A stretch of 64,000 nucleotides of DNA, taken from Pollenia angustigena (taxonomy: Eukaryota > Arthropoda > Insecta > Diptera > Polleniidae). Under the pieces are notes generated by a model, which did not search any database, had not been told where the DNA came from, and saw nothing but the letters and a program-made list of their open reading frames with translations. Positions within the stretch are counted from its first letter, which is position 1. Each line of letters begins with the position of its first letter. Both the position numbers and the translations under genes were made by a program. The stretch is taken from contig OV884058.1 of NCBI GenBank assembly GCA_930367215.1, forward strand, positions 221,444,208 through 221,508,207, written 5' to 3'. Below are positions 1 to 11,478 of the stretch, in pieces.

Positions 1-796
1 ACTGATTTTAAAACCAGTAGATTAGTGGTATTTTCTTTTTTCGTTTTTAAACAACAAACTGACGACCAAATGTACAAAAAAAAAATAAAAACAAAATAAA
101 ATATTGAAAAAAAATATAGCAATAGATACAACAACAACATTTGCAAGAGTAACTAAATCTTTAAGCTCTTTTTTCAACACTTTTTATACGAGAGTGTTGC
201 CGGAATATTGATATATTTTTTGTTAAGAAAATCATATAAAAATATGGATGTGTATGTTTATGTTCTTGTGTGTATGTGTCGAAGTGTGTGTTTTTATGCT
301 AAGACGATGATACTTTTAAAGATTTTTCTTAACTAAAATATCCAACAAAAAGATTTCAAAATAGACTTGCACATGTTTGCAAAACATACAAGAATGCCCA
401 GTTATGGGATGGTAAAATTGACTACACGGCAATTAACCCATTAAAAGAGATTTCTTGAAATTATTAATTAGCTTTAGAAATTATTAAGTAAAAATCGAAT
501 GTACATACTTATTAAATATACCAAAAATGACCTTCGAAAAAGAAAACATCTGCATTGAATTTTGGAAAAAAAATAAAAACAGAAGTATTCAAAATCCCGC
601 GATCTTTACAACCTAATTAACATCAAAAGAAAATTTAGTTACTATAACAATAGGAATGTAGGTTCTAATTTACACTTATTTTTCGATTTCCACATTAGAG
701 AACTTTCATTTAATTGGGAGTCAAACAATAACCACTCTTGTCCAACTTTATCACAACGAACTGGGGGATCCAAAATGAACTTTCTAAGTATTTTGC
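1..796. other. AT-rich stretch without a gene
   Basis: Only A/T runs and short TG-rich patches (around 245-290) are seen. No ORF resembles a protein family, and no long repeat was recognised. Confidence 0.6.
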
Positions 797-967
797 TAAG
801 ACCCCTTTCAGACTCGGCAAGTAAGTTGCGCAAGTTACTTGCGGAGTACAACAAAGTCTAGACTAAATTTTTTTTTTCCTTACCCCGACCTTACCGCTGA
901 CGTCTACAAACCAAGAGTTGCGCAAGAGACTTGCGAAAGCAACTTGCCGAGTGTGAAAGGGGTCTTA
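797..967. mobile_element. MITE, 171 bp, ~26-bp terminal inverted repeats
   Basis: The left end begins TAAGACCCCTTTCAGACTCG and the right end is its reverse complement with one mismatch over about 26 bp. An internal word, TTGCGCAAG, also occurs in both halves. There is no coding capacity. The flanks give no unambiguous target duplication because the outermost TAA/TTA is itself palindromic, so the superfamily is not assigned. Confidence 0.8.
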
Positions 968-1507
968 TATTAAAAATTTCTCCGTAAATTTTCATTTCTT
1001 AATGACTATAAATTTTTTGCTTAAGAAGATTTTTAAGCAAAGTAAATTTTGTAGAATTACGTAACTTTTAAGCTATACGTGGTGTTTTTCTCTGGGAAAT
1101 TAAAGAAAAATTTGTTATTAAGGTCCAAATTGCCTGAAAATCTCCTACTTAATCGAATATAATTCCTTTCCGTCAAAACAAGTCAAAGAAATCTTTCGCC
1201 ATGTTGTAGCCCGAACCCTTCTCTACAACTCTATTCATCATTCTATATCCGCCATGTTCACCAGAACAAGTTTTCTAGCCAACGCACAGTAGGTAATTTG
1301 ACACGCCATCTTGCTAACAATAACAATGTTACAATTTTGTAAATGACGTTCGATTAAGAATATTTCAAAGCAGATAACTGCATATTTGGTTTTTGTAAAA
1401 AAACCAATTTCAGCTGATTTATGGGCAGTCAAACTTGACATTTGCAGCATAAAAAGACTTATTTTGATATAAATTAAAACATTTTTTATATGTTATTGAA
1501 CAACTTT
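968..1507. other. No gene seen
   Basis: AT-rich unique-looking sequence between a MITE and a truncated LINE. Short ORFs here have no recognisable domain. Confidence 0.5.
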
Positions 1508-2638
1508 CCCATTATTGTGGAAGCAGGCAAAAATTAAACCTATTCAAAAGGCCGATAAAAGTTATAGACCTATCGCAATACTACCGTATTTGTCAAAAGT
1601 TTTTGAAAGACTAGTCAATGGGCAAATGACAAAACACTTATATAATAATTCAATACTATCTGATAGGCAATCTGGTTTCAGACCCAAACATAGCTGTATA
1701 TCTACATTAGTCGACGTTTGTGAGGAACTACGATCAAAGATGGATGATAACATGATATCATTTCTAATCTTACTTGATCATTCAAAGGCATTTGATACTG
1801 TCGAACACACTTTACTCTGCCAAAAATTAAAACACATGTGCCATTTCTCAAACACTGCTGTTAAATTAATTTCGTCATATCTTTATAACAGAACTCAATT
1901 TGTATGCTCAGGCTCTAAAAAATCTGACATTTGTTTGACTAAAAGAGGTGTACCGCAAGGCTCAATTCTGGGTCCTCTTCTATATTCAATTTATTCCAAC
2001 GACCTACCGTCTAGAGTCAGCTATTGTGGAATTCACATGTACGCTGATGATGTAAAGCTTTACATTAGCTGTTCGCCATCTAGTATTAATGAATGCATCG
2101 AAAAGTTACACCATGATCTTGATAATGTTTATAGATGGGCCTTAATAAATGGTCTTTACTTAAACGCAAAAAAATCCAAGGCAATATCGGTAAGCAACAG
2201 CAGCTATGTACACTCAAATCTACCACCAATACTCGTTGGGCAATCCGTAATTGAAATAGTTGATACTGCAAAAAAACTTGGAATTGTAATTAATAATAAA
2301 CTAACCTGGCCAAGTCACGTAAACTTCATTTGTGGGAAAACTTACTCCATGCTAAGAAATCTTTGGACCACGCAATATTTCACTCCATTTAATATACGCA
2401 TGCTTCTTGCCAGGACATTTTTACTGCCGACACTTCTCTATGGTTGCGAAATTTTTTCTAGCTGCAATTCACTATGCCAAACTAAGCTCAAAGTTACATT
2501 TAATAATGTTACAAGATATATTTATGGTAGAACTAGATACAGTAGAATATCACAGTTTTCTTATCAAATCTTTAATGTACCTTTTGAAAACCTACTAAAA
2601 TGCCGCACTCTACTATTTTTGCACAAAATTATTATGTT
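1508..2638 (+). pseudogene. LINE reverse transcriptase, 5'-truncated (first part)
   Basis: This open frame (about 1515-2636) encodes most of a non-LTR retrotransposon reverse transcriptase, the enzyme that copies the element's RNA at the nicked target. Visible motifs are LILLDHSKAFDTVEH with the first catalytic Asp near residue 88, RGVPQGSILGPLL at about 144-156 and the catalytic YADD at 176-179, followed by the thumb (LGIVINNKLTW). The endonuclease and ORF1 are absent, so the copy is 5'-truncated; the apparent ATG start is incidental. The frame is open up to a repeat inserted at about 2638. The C-terminus resumes at about 3491 (FVNAIRLWNELPSNIQ), so one element was split. The style is jockey/CR1-like but the clade is uncertain. 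Confidence 0.88.
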
Positions 2639-3490
2639 ACAACATGAAAATTAATCAAAATTGTTATTGATAATCTTTCATTCTTGACGTGGATCGGGCT
2701 CGAACCCTGGCCGGCAGGTTACCATGACATGTTTCGATCGCAACCACTCGGTCTCCTCAGATGGATTTGCCGTCTTACACTCGCAGCCATCGACGACTGC
2801 TGACGTCACCAGTCAAACATCAATCCTTAAACCAAATTGTATTTTAACATTTGGTGGATCGAAATTTGCTTTCCTGAATGATTATCCATTTTAATTGATT
2901 TTACATGTTTTTCCCTTTACTTCTGTTTTTTCGTACTTTCGTCAAGAATTTTTCTTGAAGTCCAAGTACATTTTTTTGTTTTTTCACTTTGTCTTTCTCT
3001 TTTCTGTTGACCTTTTTCAGCACAACTTGAAGGACAAATGTACACATAGAGCTCGTGCCTTAGCTTTAACAATAATTAGTATTGTGGTTATTTTGTTGAA
3101 CTATTTATGGTTTTTAATCCAAATTTTTAATATTTTTAATTAGGCTTAAGTTCATGAAATTTAATTTTTATTAAATTATTTTTATGAAGAAAGGAATTTT
3201 ACAACATGAAAATTAATCAAAATTGTTATTGATAATCTTTCATTCTTGACGTAGCTCGGGCTCAAACCCTGGCCGGCAGGTTACCATGACATGTTTCGAT
3301 CGCAACCACTCGATCTCCTCAGATGGATTTGCCGTCTTACACTCGCAGCCATCGACGACTGCTGACGTCACCAGTCAAACATCAATCCTTAAACCAAATT
3401 GTATTTTAACATTTGGTAGATCGAAATTTGCTTTCCTGAATGATTATCCATTTTAATTGATTTTACATGTTTTTTCCTTTACTTCTGTTT
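2638..3490 (-). repeat. tRNA-related 562-bp tandem repeat, about 1.5 units, inserted in a LINE
   Basis: The block from ACAACATGAAAATTAATC at about 2639 recurs at 3201, giving a 562-bp unit. The second unit is cut off near 3490, where LINE coding sequence resumes. On the minus strand each unit holds a tRNA-like segment: an A-box-like GACCGAGTGG (2744-2753) and a B box GGTTCGAGCCC (2696-2706), 38 nt apart. Further copies lie at 9939-10665, 12043-12631, 21700-22075 and 60116-60190. It may be a SINE that amplified in tandem or a satellite carrying a SINE head. Confidence 0.8.
2696..2753 (-). promoter_or_regulatory. tRNA-like internal pol III promoter boxes (A and B)
   Basis: On the minus strand the order is A-box-like GACCGAGTGG, then B box GGTTCGAGCCC, which matches the tRNA B consensus exactly. 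In the copy at 10088-10098 the B box is again intact. At 10645-10665 it sits in a perfect T-arm-like stem (CTGGGG...CCCCAG). The acceptor stem does not pair, so this is tRNA-derived and not a working tRNA. Confidence 0.65.
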
Positions 3491-3872
3491 TTTTGTATCT
3501 TTACAAAAGAATAACGTTTTCAAGATCCATTAGAGGATACAAAATAAACTCCATTCGATACCGCAAACTAATATTAGAAAGACACTTCTTCGTTAATGCC
3601 ATCCGTCTCTGGAATGAACTCCCGTCTAATATACAAGTCCTAGGCAATGCTAAGCACTTTAACAATGCAATACTTTCTCATTTTGCTTAAAATTGTAACT
3701 TATATTAAAATTGTTTGTCTACTTTTACTTATTATTAATATCAATAATTTCTCTAATCTCTAAGTAACTTCAAATAAATCTGCCATTGTATCAGCAGTAC
3801 TATTATATAAGATTGAAAGTCTTGTCGTACTGTAATTATTCTAATTAAATAAATAAATAAATAAATAAATAA
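3491..3872 (+). pseudogene. LINE reverse transcriptase C-terminus and 3' tail (second part)
   Basis: The frame ending at 3690 reads YKINSIRYRKLILERHFFV followed by NAIRLWNELPSNIQ, the typical C-terminal module of jockey/CR1-type ORF2 proteins. It joins onto the protein interrupted at about 2638. A roughly 150-bp 3' untranslated region follows and ends in an (AAAT)n tail at 3846-3872, the usual LINE tail. With 1508-2638 it makes one 5'-truncated LINE of about 1.5 kb, excluding the insertion. Confidence 0.85.
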
Positions 3873-4440
3873 TATGGAGAAAAGAGGGAATAGTAACTAA
3901 TTAAAAAATATTTTGGTGGACGAAGCGTGTAATTCTAACTTAAACTCAAATAAAAGACTTTTTTTTTATAAACTTCGCATAAGCTTTTGATAATGTTGGC
4001 CTTGAAATGCCGTTTTTTTTTTTTTTCATTGATTAAAAGTGTTAATAATAGAATTCTATATTCATTTTTTGTTATTTTACGTTTCTGTTTTTTCGGTTTT
4101 GGATTTATTTCATTTTCTTTTAGACAGCCTCAGCTTGAAATACATCAAACTTTCAAATGTTTTGATTCGTGAAAAATATAAAAAGAAAAGAAAAACTGAT
4201 GCTGCTTACAATTTTATTATTTGTGACATTGCACTATGGGTAATTTATCCAATTTTTTTTTTGGCCAAAATTAATAACAGGCGGACAGAATTTTAACAAA
4301 CCTTGGATATAAACTTTTTTAATAACTTTTTAACTTATTAAACTAAGAATAAACTTGGAATTTCTAAACATCGCATTCTTATGCACAGATTCCTGTTGGA
4401 ACACAATTTTTAAAATTTCTTTTTTTCTACTCAAATGGTA
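3873..4440. other. No gene seen
   Basis: A/T-rich, with long T runs around 3961 and 4015. The short ORFs here look random. Confidence 0.5.
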
Positions 4441-4447
4441 TATCGTA

Positions 4448-5070
4448 TTAATTTTCTAATTTAATATCATCCAAAACATTTGTGTAAATTGTGTATGCTA
4501 ACATATTGACATCATCTGCGCACTCATCGTCTTCACTAGCGCTAAGATCCTTAGTATCGTCAAAGCTAATTGGAATAACTTTTGGACTTGATAACATAGC
4601 AATCACTTCTTTCGGAAGCTGAATGCGTTTTCTACTATCCATTCGTCTTTTTAGACATAGAGAAGAAACAAGTGGGTCTGACATATCCATGGCTCTGTTA
4701 AAAATATCTGACTTAATATTTTTGTGGCTACATTTTCTGGCATGATCCAGATTTATTAAGTCTATGGCGCGACTCAGCACATCCTCTCCAAAACAGCCAA
4801 TTGGAAGAATTGTACTTTCAACTATTTCTTTTGAATGAATTAATTGTTTACGCACACTCGCAGTCATTGGAAGCCAAGGATATTTTGTTTGGATGATTTT
4901 TGCGGTACTACAGCAAAAAGTTTTAAATTTTTCTAAATCCAATAAGAACTGGCAACATATAGAAATCAAAATAATTTTTCATCAATGCCAGTTAAACGGG
5001 AAAAGAGTGAATGATCTGCGAAAGCCGGCGGGCAGTGTTACCATCATTGGTGCTGTCAAATCCTCCACTT
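4448..5070 (-). pseudogene. Fragment of an unnamed transposon-type protein
   Basis: The minus frame 4969-4448 is open for 173 codons but begins at TTG just after an in-frame stop, so it is an exon or fragment and not a complete gene. It contains TKYPWLPMTASVRKQLIHS, then ILPIGCFGEDVLSRAIDL and a run reading KSDIFNRAMDMSDPLVSSL. The fragment at 34590-34960 aligns with it: KYQWLNMPPTLHKFLIHG, an LSSDP motif and a lysine/proline-rich end. Weaker similarity continues upstream in another frame to about 5070 (GNTARR). No known domain could be named. Recurrence inside a TIR-bounded element suggests a DNA-transposon protein. Confidence 0.5.
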
Positions 5071-5450
5071 AACCATTCTGTGTTTTCTATGTGATTTTTG
5101 CCATTTCTGAGTCAAATAAAGACAACAATTTTTAATCTTTCTTTTGAGAACAAACACTTCTTCCTTAAATGTTTCGTCATCTCCAATTTTTCTAAGCACA
5201 TCATTTTAAACAGCTGTTTCTTTCTATCCTTTGTTTTTTTTTTTCTTCGAACCAAACTTTAGCGAGTTCGCTATAAGCGAAATCGAGGTTGTCTGCAAAA
5301 AAAATGGGATGCCTCAAAAAACGCAAAAAAAAGCAGCATGAAATTGATTCTACAATCTCAAAATCAAATACTTATCAAGACTTTATTAATTTAAGCTTTA
5401 AAAAATTTTAAATTGTTTTATAAGCTTCTCCAAAGTTGTGTAAAACTTGT
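5071..5450. other. No gene seen
   Basis: AT-rich sequence with T runs near 5228 and 5300. No motif or long repeat recognised. Confidence 0.4.
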
Positions 5451-5451
5451 A

Positions 5452-5525
5452 TTTTTATACCCACACCACAGTAGTGGTATTATGCATTTGTGCATTTGTT
5501 TACGCCCTTATTTTCATCATGTCGA
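5452..5525 (+). mobile_element. INE-1/DINE-1-like (Helentron) 5' end fragment
   Basis: The start, TATACCCACACCACAGTAG then TATTATGCATTTGTG, matches the 5' end of the complete element at 10685-11252. The rest is missing, so this is a solitary 5' terminus. Confidence 0.65.
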
Positions 5526-7276
5526 ATTTAAAAAAATGTAGCCGTTAGTTTTCGAGATATTCAATTCAGGGTTTAAAAAACCGCAGTCGAAACGAAAAAA
5601 ATTTGTATACAACTTTTCGCTTTTTGAGTTGGTTTGAGAGCGACTGTTTATATTTAATGAATTAGAAGTTAAAGCAACAGTTTTTTTTTTTGTTGCCAAT
5701 GACAAATAAAGAAGTGGAACGCTGATTCAATTGTTTTACTTTTTCTTCAAATGGTGGCAGCCCTAGAAATTTCAACCTTTAAAAAATAAAAAACTCAAGC
5801 GTGGCTGAACACGAGAAACTTTTAAATTCCAAATTTCAGCCATTTTGGTCCAAAACTTTGTCTGAAATCAATTTTGGCCTAAAAAGTAGCTAATATTAAC
5901 CAGTGTGCAAAGGTCAGATATTTTGTGCAAAATTTATGAATACAAATATTTTCCAAAAAAAATTTACATTTTGTATGGGAGCCCTTTTAGCGAATGGAGA
6001 TTTTAAAAACAAATGTTGAAGATGAAAAATAGATTGGGGTCGATCCCACATTTAACCTGTCTAGGGGCATTCTAGGCGCTGCAGAAGCCAAATTTGAGAA
6101 TAACTTAAAAGCCTCGCATAGAGAAAGGAGCTTAGTGATGATCTAAAAAAAGTTGTATCAAAAAACTTTTATTGTAGTATGTCTCCAAACAGTTACTGGA
6201 CTTAAGTTATTTGGCAACCAAAAAATCAACATTAGGGATATAAATTCTCTGACATTTTTAAGGCTAAAATTTGCAATTAATGATATTAAATCTCCTTATA
6301 GGAGCCATAATACACCCCAAAGGTTTAATAAGAAAAATCAAAGGTCTAAACACTTTTAGATACTTATTTTACTGTTTTTCTTGGCTTTTTTCTACATTTA
6401 AGAACGTTTGTGTTTATGTCGAAGCTTTTGCAAGTAGTGTATATTTTTGAAGTTTTAAGCAGCCGTTGCTGTAGTCAATGTTTGTTATTGTTGTTATTGT
6501 TCTTTATAACGATGAGTTGGTTAACTGCAGATTTAGCTAAAGGACAAATCGCTTTAAAAAGAACATTTTTTCCCGTCGTCGATTTAACAGCGTCGTGGAA
6601 GTTTTGGCATCGTATTTTATTTTAAATGTTGTTGTTGTGATTGTTTTCTTCTTTTAATTTTTGCAGTAGTTGTTATTTGATGTTGTTGCATTTTTCGTTT
6701 AATTTTAAGTTTTGTTTGTCTCTAAACTTAAGGCTTCTTTCTTACTTTCTATGTTTTATGTCTGACCTTTTTATCCACATCCATATTAAATATTATTTAA
6801 TCAAGTGTTTGTTTGTTTGTCGATTTGTTTGTGACGCAAATCTCTTTGCCGATTTTAACGAAAATTTAAACATAAATACGTTTAAGCATAAAATTCGCTT
6901 AAGAAAACGTTCTGCTCTTAACTAAGTATATTAGAGAAATGACTATAATTTTTAGTGTATAAGCAAAACTGTATCGACTACATTTTTTATACAAATTGAC
7001 ATTAAAAGCCAGCTGTGCAATACATGTTAATCATTTGTGTCAAACCATATTGATCTTAAGGTAAAGTTTTATGAAGTTGTCATTTGCTTAAGCAAAGTGC
7101 GAAACTAGTCAAACATTCCGTAGGTAATCAAATGTATTATTATTTTGTTTTTTAAATGCATTTGAGAGTATTTTTATAAGGTTTTGACAGAAGCTCAAGC
7201 AAGGTCTTGCATATTATAGTTGAGCTTTAAAATCTACTGTAGAAGGCCGTCGTGTAATAAAATCTGTTTTCTTTTC
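5526..7276. other. Long stretch without a recognisable gene
   Basis: 1.75 kb of AT-rich sequence. Several frames of 60-95 codons are open, but their composition is phenylalanine/leucine-rich, as expected for T-rich noncoding DNA, and none shows a domain. Confidence 0.5.
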
Positions 7277-7748
7277 AGAACTTTTTTCTTATGCTCTCAC
7301 ATATAGACACTTAAGGCCATGTCAGATAAAACTTTTGCTTCGCGTTGCGTTAGAGATCTAACATGAAATAACCCAGAGCAAAGCGAGTTTTTTAATTGAG
7401 TTTCTAAAAATGCAAGACTTTTAACGCAATTAAACGGGAACTCAGTTAAGTAGTACTCGGATAATTAAATCGCCGACCTAATTTAAACGAAAATCGCTTA
7501 ATTGAGAACTTTTTTCTTATGCTCTCACATATAGGCACTTAAGGCCATGTCAGATAAAACTTTTGCTTCGCGTTGCGTTAGAGATCCGCTTTGACATCTA
7601 ACATGAAATAACCCAGAGCAAAGCGTGAGTTTCTTAATTGAGTTTCTAAAAATGCACGACTTTTAACGCAATTAAACGGGAACTCAATTAAGTAATAGTC
7701 GGATAATTAAATCGCCGACCTAATTTAAACGAAAATCGCTTAATTGAG
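7277..7748. repeat. Direct tandem duplication, 228-bp and ~243-bp units
   Basis: Unit one (7277-7504) and unit two (7505-7748) both run from AGAACTTTTTTCTTATGCTC to CGAAAATCGCTTAATTGAG with few substitutions. Unit two has an extra CGCTTTGACAT near 7593-7603 that unit one lacks. Confidence 0.85.
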
Positions 7749-8010
7749 CAAGATTTGCAATAAAGCGAAACACCCATGTGTTGATAGAAAATAAAACTCA
7801 TTTCTTTATTTATTAAGTTAAAAAATAGTTTCGGTTCTTTAAAACAAAATAAAAATCAGGTATGTTCATCGTACAATCTTTCTTGCCGCAAAATAATTTT
7901 TTTACGTTTGTGGAGAAAAAAACACATTAAGTAGACGGAAACAATTAACCGAAATACTTGCTCTTGTTTTTCGCATTGCGGTCTTATTTTGCGAAATATT
8001 TAAGTGTTTT
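7749..8010. repeat. Dispersed repeat, related in inverted orientation to 26560-26805
   Basis: The run GCGAAACACCCATGTG, then AATAAAACTCATTTC, then GTACAATCTTTCTTGCCGC, reappears reverse-complemented at 26640-26800 with moderate divergence. The 7680-7750 edge reappears at 27625-27680, so the whole repeat includes the duplicated block to its left. No protein is visible. Confidence 0.7.
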
Positions 8011-8019
8011 TACATTTTG

Positions 8020-8258
8020 CACAGAAAAAATTCTCCAAAATTTTTCACCAATTAAAGCATTAATCAAAAATAAAATCAGTTTTAATTAAAAAATTAATCA
8101 AGTGAATTAAACGCTTAATCAACTAAATTAAACGTTTAATTAATACTATTAACTGGTTTAATTGATACTATTAATTTGTTTACTAGTGCAAATTTAATTA
8201 ATTTTTTAATTAATATCACAAATTTTTTAATTGAAATCAATTTTTATTTTTTGCTGTG
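8020..8258. mobile_element. CACAGAAAAA-ended element E1, TTAAT-word interior
   Basis: The left end CACAGAAAAAATT is mirrored at the right by TTTTTTGCTGTG. The 239-bp interior is almost entirely variants of ATTAA/TTAATT (for example TTAATCA, TTAAACG, AATTAAT). ATTTTGCA stands immediately left of the element and again 4 bp beyond its right end, a possible 8-bp target duplication. See the sister elements at 16262, 25089, 26801 and 46029. Confidence 0.65.
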
Positions 8259-9403
8259 TGGTATTTTGCATAAAATGTTTAATCACACAGAGAATTGATC
8301 ACAGTTTAACATCATTTTCCAAATTTAAGCGATATTAAATAAACTACATCTACATTTAAGATTGCACTTTAAGATGATCACAGAATAACGTCCTTTTTCG
8401 ACTTAAGCTTTTTTAAGAACTCTGTCTTTTTTTAGTTTTTCTTTTTTATTTTGGTATGAAATAATCGCCTTTAATCCATTAGAACGTTATTGAAAAAAAA
8501 AAAAAAAATTTATTATAGTTTTGCTTCAATTTATAAACAACTATTTCAGCTGTTTTAAGTTTCGTTAAAGTTTTGGAAATGTTGGAAATTTTTTTGTTAA
8601 AGCAATGCGAAACGGGCATTGCTTATATTAAGATATATTTTTATTTCACTTTTGGTGTATTTTCTACTTTTTTTTCTGATGTTTTTTTATTTTCGAGTTA
8701 GATAAATGCAAAGTATCGAATTCCAATCGTTGTATTGACCCCTTCTCTACTTTTACTGCCTGGCAATGTTGCATGTGTGTTTATTGTATGTATTAACGTG
8801 ATTTTGTTGCTGTTGTTTTGGATGCTATGCCTCTCGCTTTAACTGTTGCTGCCACTTAACATGTGTGTGTGTTTTGTTCACTTGCATTTCGTCTACCAAA
8901 CCAATTTTATACTTTCGTCCACACAACCATAACTTATAATGATCACTACTGAAAATGTCTTGGCTATTTTTCCCCCCATTTTGTTAGATCTGTTTTTATT
9001 GATGAGTATTTCTAAATCCAATGTTCTTTTTAAGCAGGCAATGGCACAAAGAGAGATGTATTTTAAATCCTTTCTTTTAAAGCGAGGCTACAGGAACGCC
9101 TTTAGTTCGGAGTTTTGTTGACGTTCGTTTTGTGAGGGTGTGAAAAAGACCTTTTGCCCCAGAATCCTGTCTTATATGGATACTATTTATTAGTATAAGC
9201 AGCCGATAATCATTTATCCTAGTACATAAGTGCCTTTCACTGCTTTACATGTAGAATTTGTTCTTTTATTTCTTACCAAGTCTACTCAATTGGCTGGGAT
9301 GTACGGAAATATATAAAGTTACTATTGATATTATGATAGTTGTTGCTTAAGTTTTTTTCTCTGTTCTTGAGAACAATAAAATTTGATAGATCTATTTTTT
9401 TCC
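8259..9403. other. No gene seen
   Basis: AT-rich sequence with A runs (8492-8508) and TG-rich patches near 8765 and 8862. Nothing coding was recognised. Confidence 0.5.
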
Positions 9404-9760
9404 AAAGGGTGGCCCAACCAAAATGCACGATGTTAATTCTTAATAAACAAAAAAAAGTTTAAGAGAATTTTCTTAAAATTTTTAATATTTTTTATTATCA
9501 TAGAAGGATCAATGACAATTATGTGTGAAACAAAATATCGGCCAAATGTTCGCCACAGCTTCGGTGGCATGCCTCCATCCGGTGATCCGGATTTTAAATG
9601 ACTCTGAAACATAATTGAGACTCAATGTCGTTAATGTGCGGAGTTATCTCATCCTTTAGCTCTTGAATTGTTCTTGGCTTATTGAGAAGTCCAACGGTGT
9701 GAAACAACATGATCGGCCAATTAACCCTTCAATGCCTAAGATTTCCTCAAGGCATGCTTT
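9404..9760 (-). pseudogene. Tc1/mariner-like transposase fragment, C-terminus (copy 4)
   Basis: The minus strand reads RTIQELKDEITPHINDIE and later GEHLADILFHT, the C-terminal end of a DDE transposase of the type carrying an N-terminal helix-turn-helix. The left edge AAAGGGTGGCCCAACCAAAA resembles the right edge of the copy ending at 14345 in reverse complement, so these are the element's terminal repeats. The upstream catalytic region is missing. Related fragments lie at 13830, 18400 and 20105, all on the minus strand. Confidence 0.7.
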
Positions 9761-9938
9761 ACAAAATATCTGCTGACTTCCAACATAAATTCATTTTTAT
9801 TACTAATTTAAATTTTTTTACAATTGCTCAAGGATCTAGAAAAATATTTGGAAGCTTCGAAAGCTCTTAAAAGATCTAAAAGCATTGTAAACAATCTCAA
9901 AATCGAAACTTCATTTATGCTGCTCAAATAATGAAATT

Positions 9939-10665
9939 GTTTTTAATCCAAATTTTAAATATTTTTAATTAGGCTTAAGTTCATGAAATTTAATTTTTCA
10001 TTAAATTATTTTTATGAAGAAAGGAATTTTACTACATAAAAATTAATTAAAATTGTTATTGACAATCTTTCATTCTTGACGTGGCTGGGGCTCGAACCCC
10101 GGCCGGCAGGTTACCATGACATGTTTCGATTGCAACCACCCAATCTCCTCAGATGGATTTGCCGTCTTACACTCGCAGCCATCGACGACTGCTGACGTCA
10201 ATAGTCAAACATCAATCCTTAAACCAAATTGTATTCTAACATTTGGTAGATCGAAATTTGCTTTCCTGAATGATTATCAATTTTAATTGATTTTACATGT
10301 TTTTTCCTTACTTCTGTTTTTTCGTACTTTTGTCAAGAATTTTTCTTGAAGTCCAAGTACATTTTTTTTTGTTTTTTCATTTTGTCTTTTTCTTTTCTGT
10401 TGACCTTTTTCAGCACAACTTGAAGGACAAATGTACACAGAGCTCGTGCCTTAGCTTTAACAATAATTAGTATTGTGGTTATTTTGTTGAACTATTTATG
10501 GTTTTTAATCCAAATTTTAAATATTTTTAATTAGGCTTAAGTTCATGAAATTTAATTTTTCATTAAATTATTTTTATGAAGAAAGGAATTTTACTACATG
10601 AAAATTCATTAAAATTGTTATTGACAATCTTTCATCTTGACGTGGCTGGGGCTCGAACCCCAGCC
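9939..10665 (-). repeat. tRNA-related 562-bp tandem repeat, about 1.3 units
   Basis: GTTTTTAATCCAAATTTTAAAT at 9939 recurs at 10501, the same 562-bp period as at 2638-3490. Minus-strand B boxes (GGTTCGAGCCC) lie at 10088-10098 and about 10649-10659. The second unit stops abruptly within the tRNA-like part, right before an INE-1-like element. Confidence 0.82.
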
Positions 10666-10684
10666 ATAAACAAAACTAAATATT

Positions 10685-11252
10685 TATACCCACACCACAA
10701 TAGTGGAGAGGGTATTATGCATTTGTGCTGATGTGTGTAACGCCTTAAAATATTGGTCCTAGACCCACCTTAAAGTATGCCGATCGACTAAGAATCACTT
10801 TCTGAGTCCAACTAACGATGTCCGTCCGGCTGGATGGCTGGCTGTCCATGTAACCTTCTGCGCAAAGTACAGGTCGCAATTTTGGAGATAATTTGATCAA
10901 ATTTGGAACATAGGTTCTTATTGCCACAAGGACCAAGCGTATTGGGCCGAATCGTATAACCACGAGGGAAGATGAGGTGAAAATTCTTCCTCTCAGAAAC
11001 TATCAAACCGATTTTAATGAAATTTAAAAAATAAAGATCACATCTATATGGTCACATAAGCTATACAGTTTTTCAAAAATAGGACCACGAGGGCAGATAG
11101 GGGCAATTTCTGCCTCTCAAACTGATTTTGATGGAGTTTATAAACATAGATAAATCCATATTTATATGGACACATAATCATGATGTGTTTTAAAATACTG
11201 TGGTGTAGGGTATCATATGGTCGGGCTTGACCGACTATACTTTCTTACTTGT
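10685..11252 (+). mobile_element. INE-1/DINE-1-like (Helentron) element, complete, about 570 bp
   Basis: It starts TATACCCACACCACAATAG and ends with a hairpin (GTCGG/CCGAC around 11220-11235) followed by CTATACTTTCTTACTTG. Inside the 3' end, CTGTGGTGTAGGGTAT (11199-11214) is the reverse complement of the 5' end, the subterminal inverted repeat expected of these rolling-circle elements. GATGTCCGTCCGGCTGG is the characteristic conserved block. There is no coding capacity, so mobilisation would need an autonomous Helentron elsewhere. Confidence 0.8.
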
Positions 11253-11478
11253 TTAAATTTGTTTCATTACCTTTTTGTTTCAAATAAAAACTAACAAACA
11301 GAAGTCACGAAAATTAAATGTGTTTTTATTACTTGATGCCCAAGGGTGCCTCAGGGTACTCCTTGATGTTTCTCACCTGATACGTAAACAACTTATTAAA
11401 CGGGCTTAAATATATTTTTTTAAGTCAAAAGCCCAAAAATACCCTAAAAAAAATATTTTTAAAATAAATTCCTCTAAA

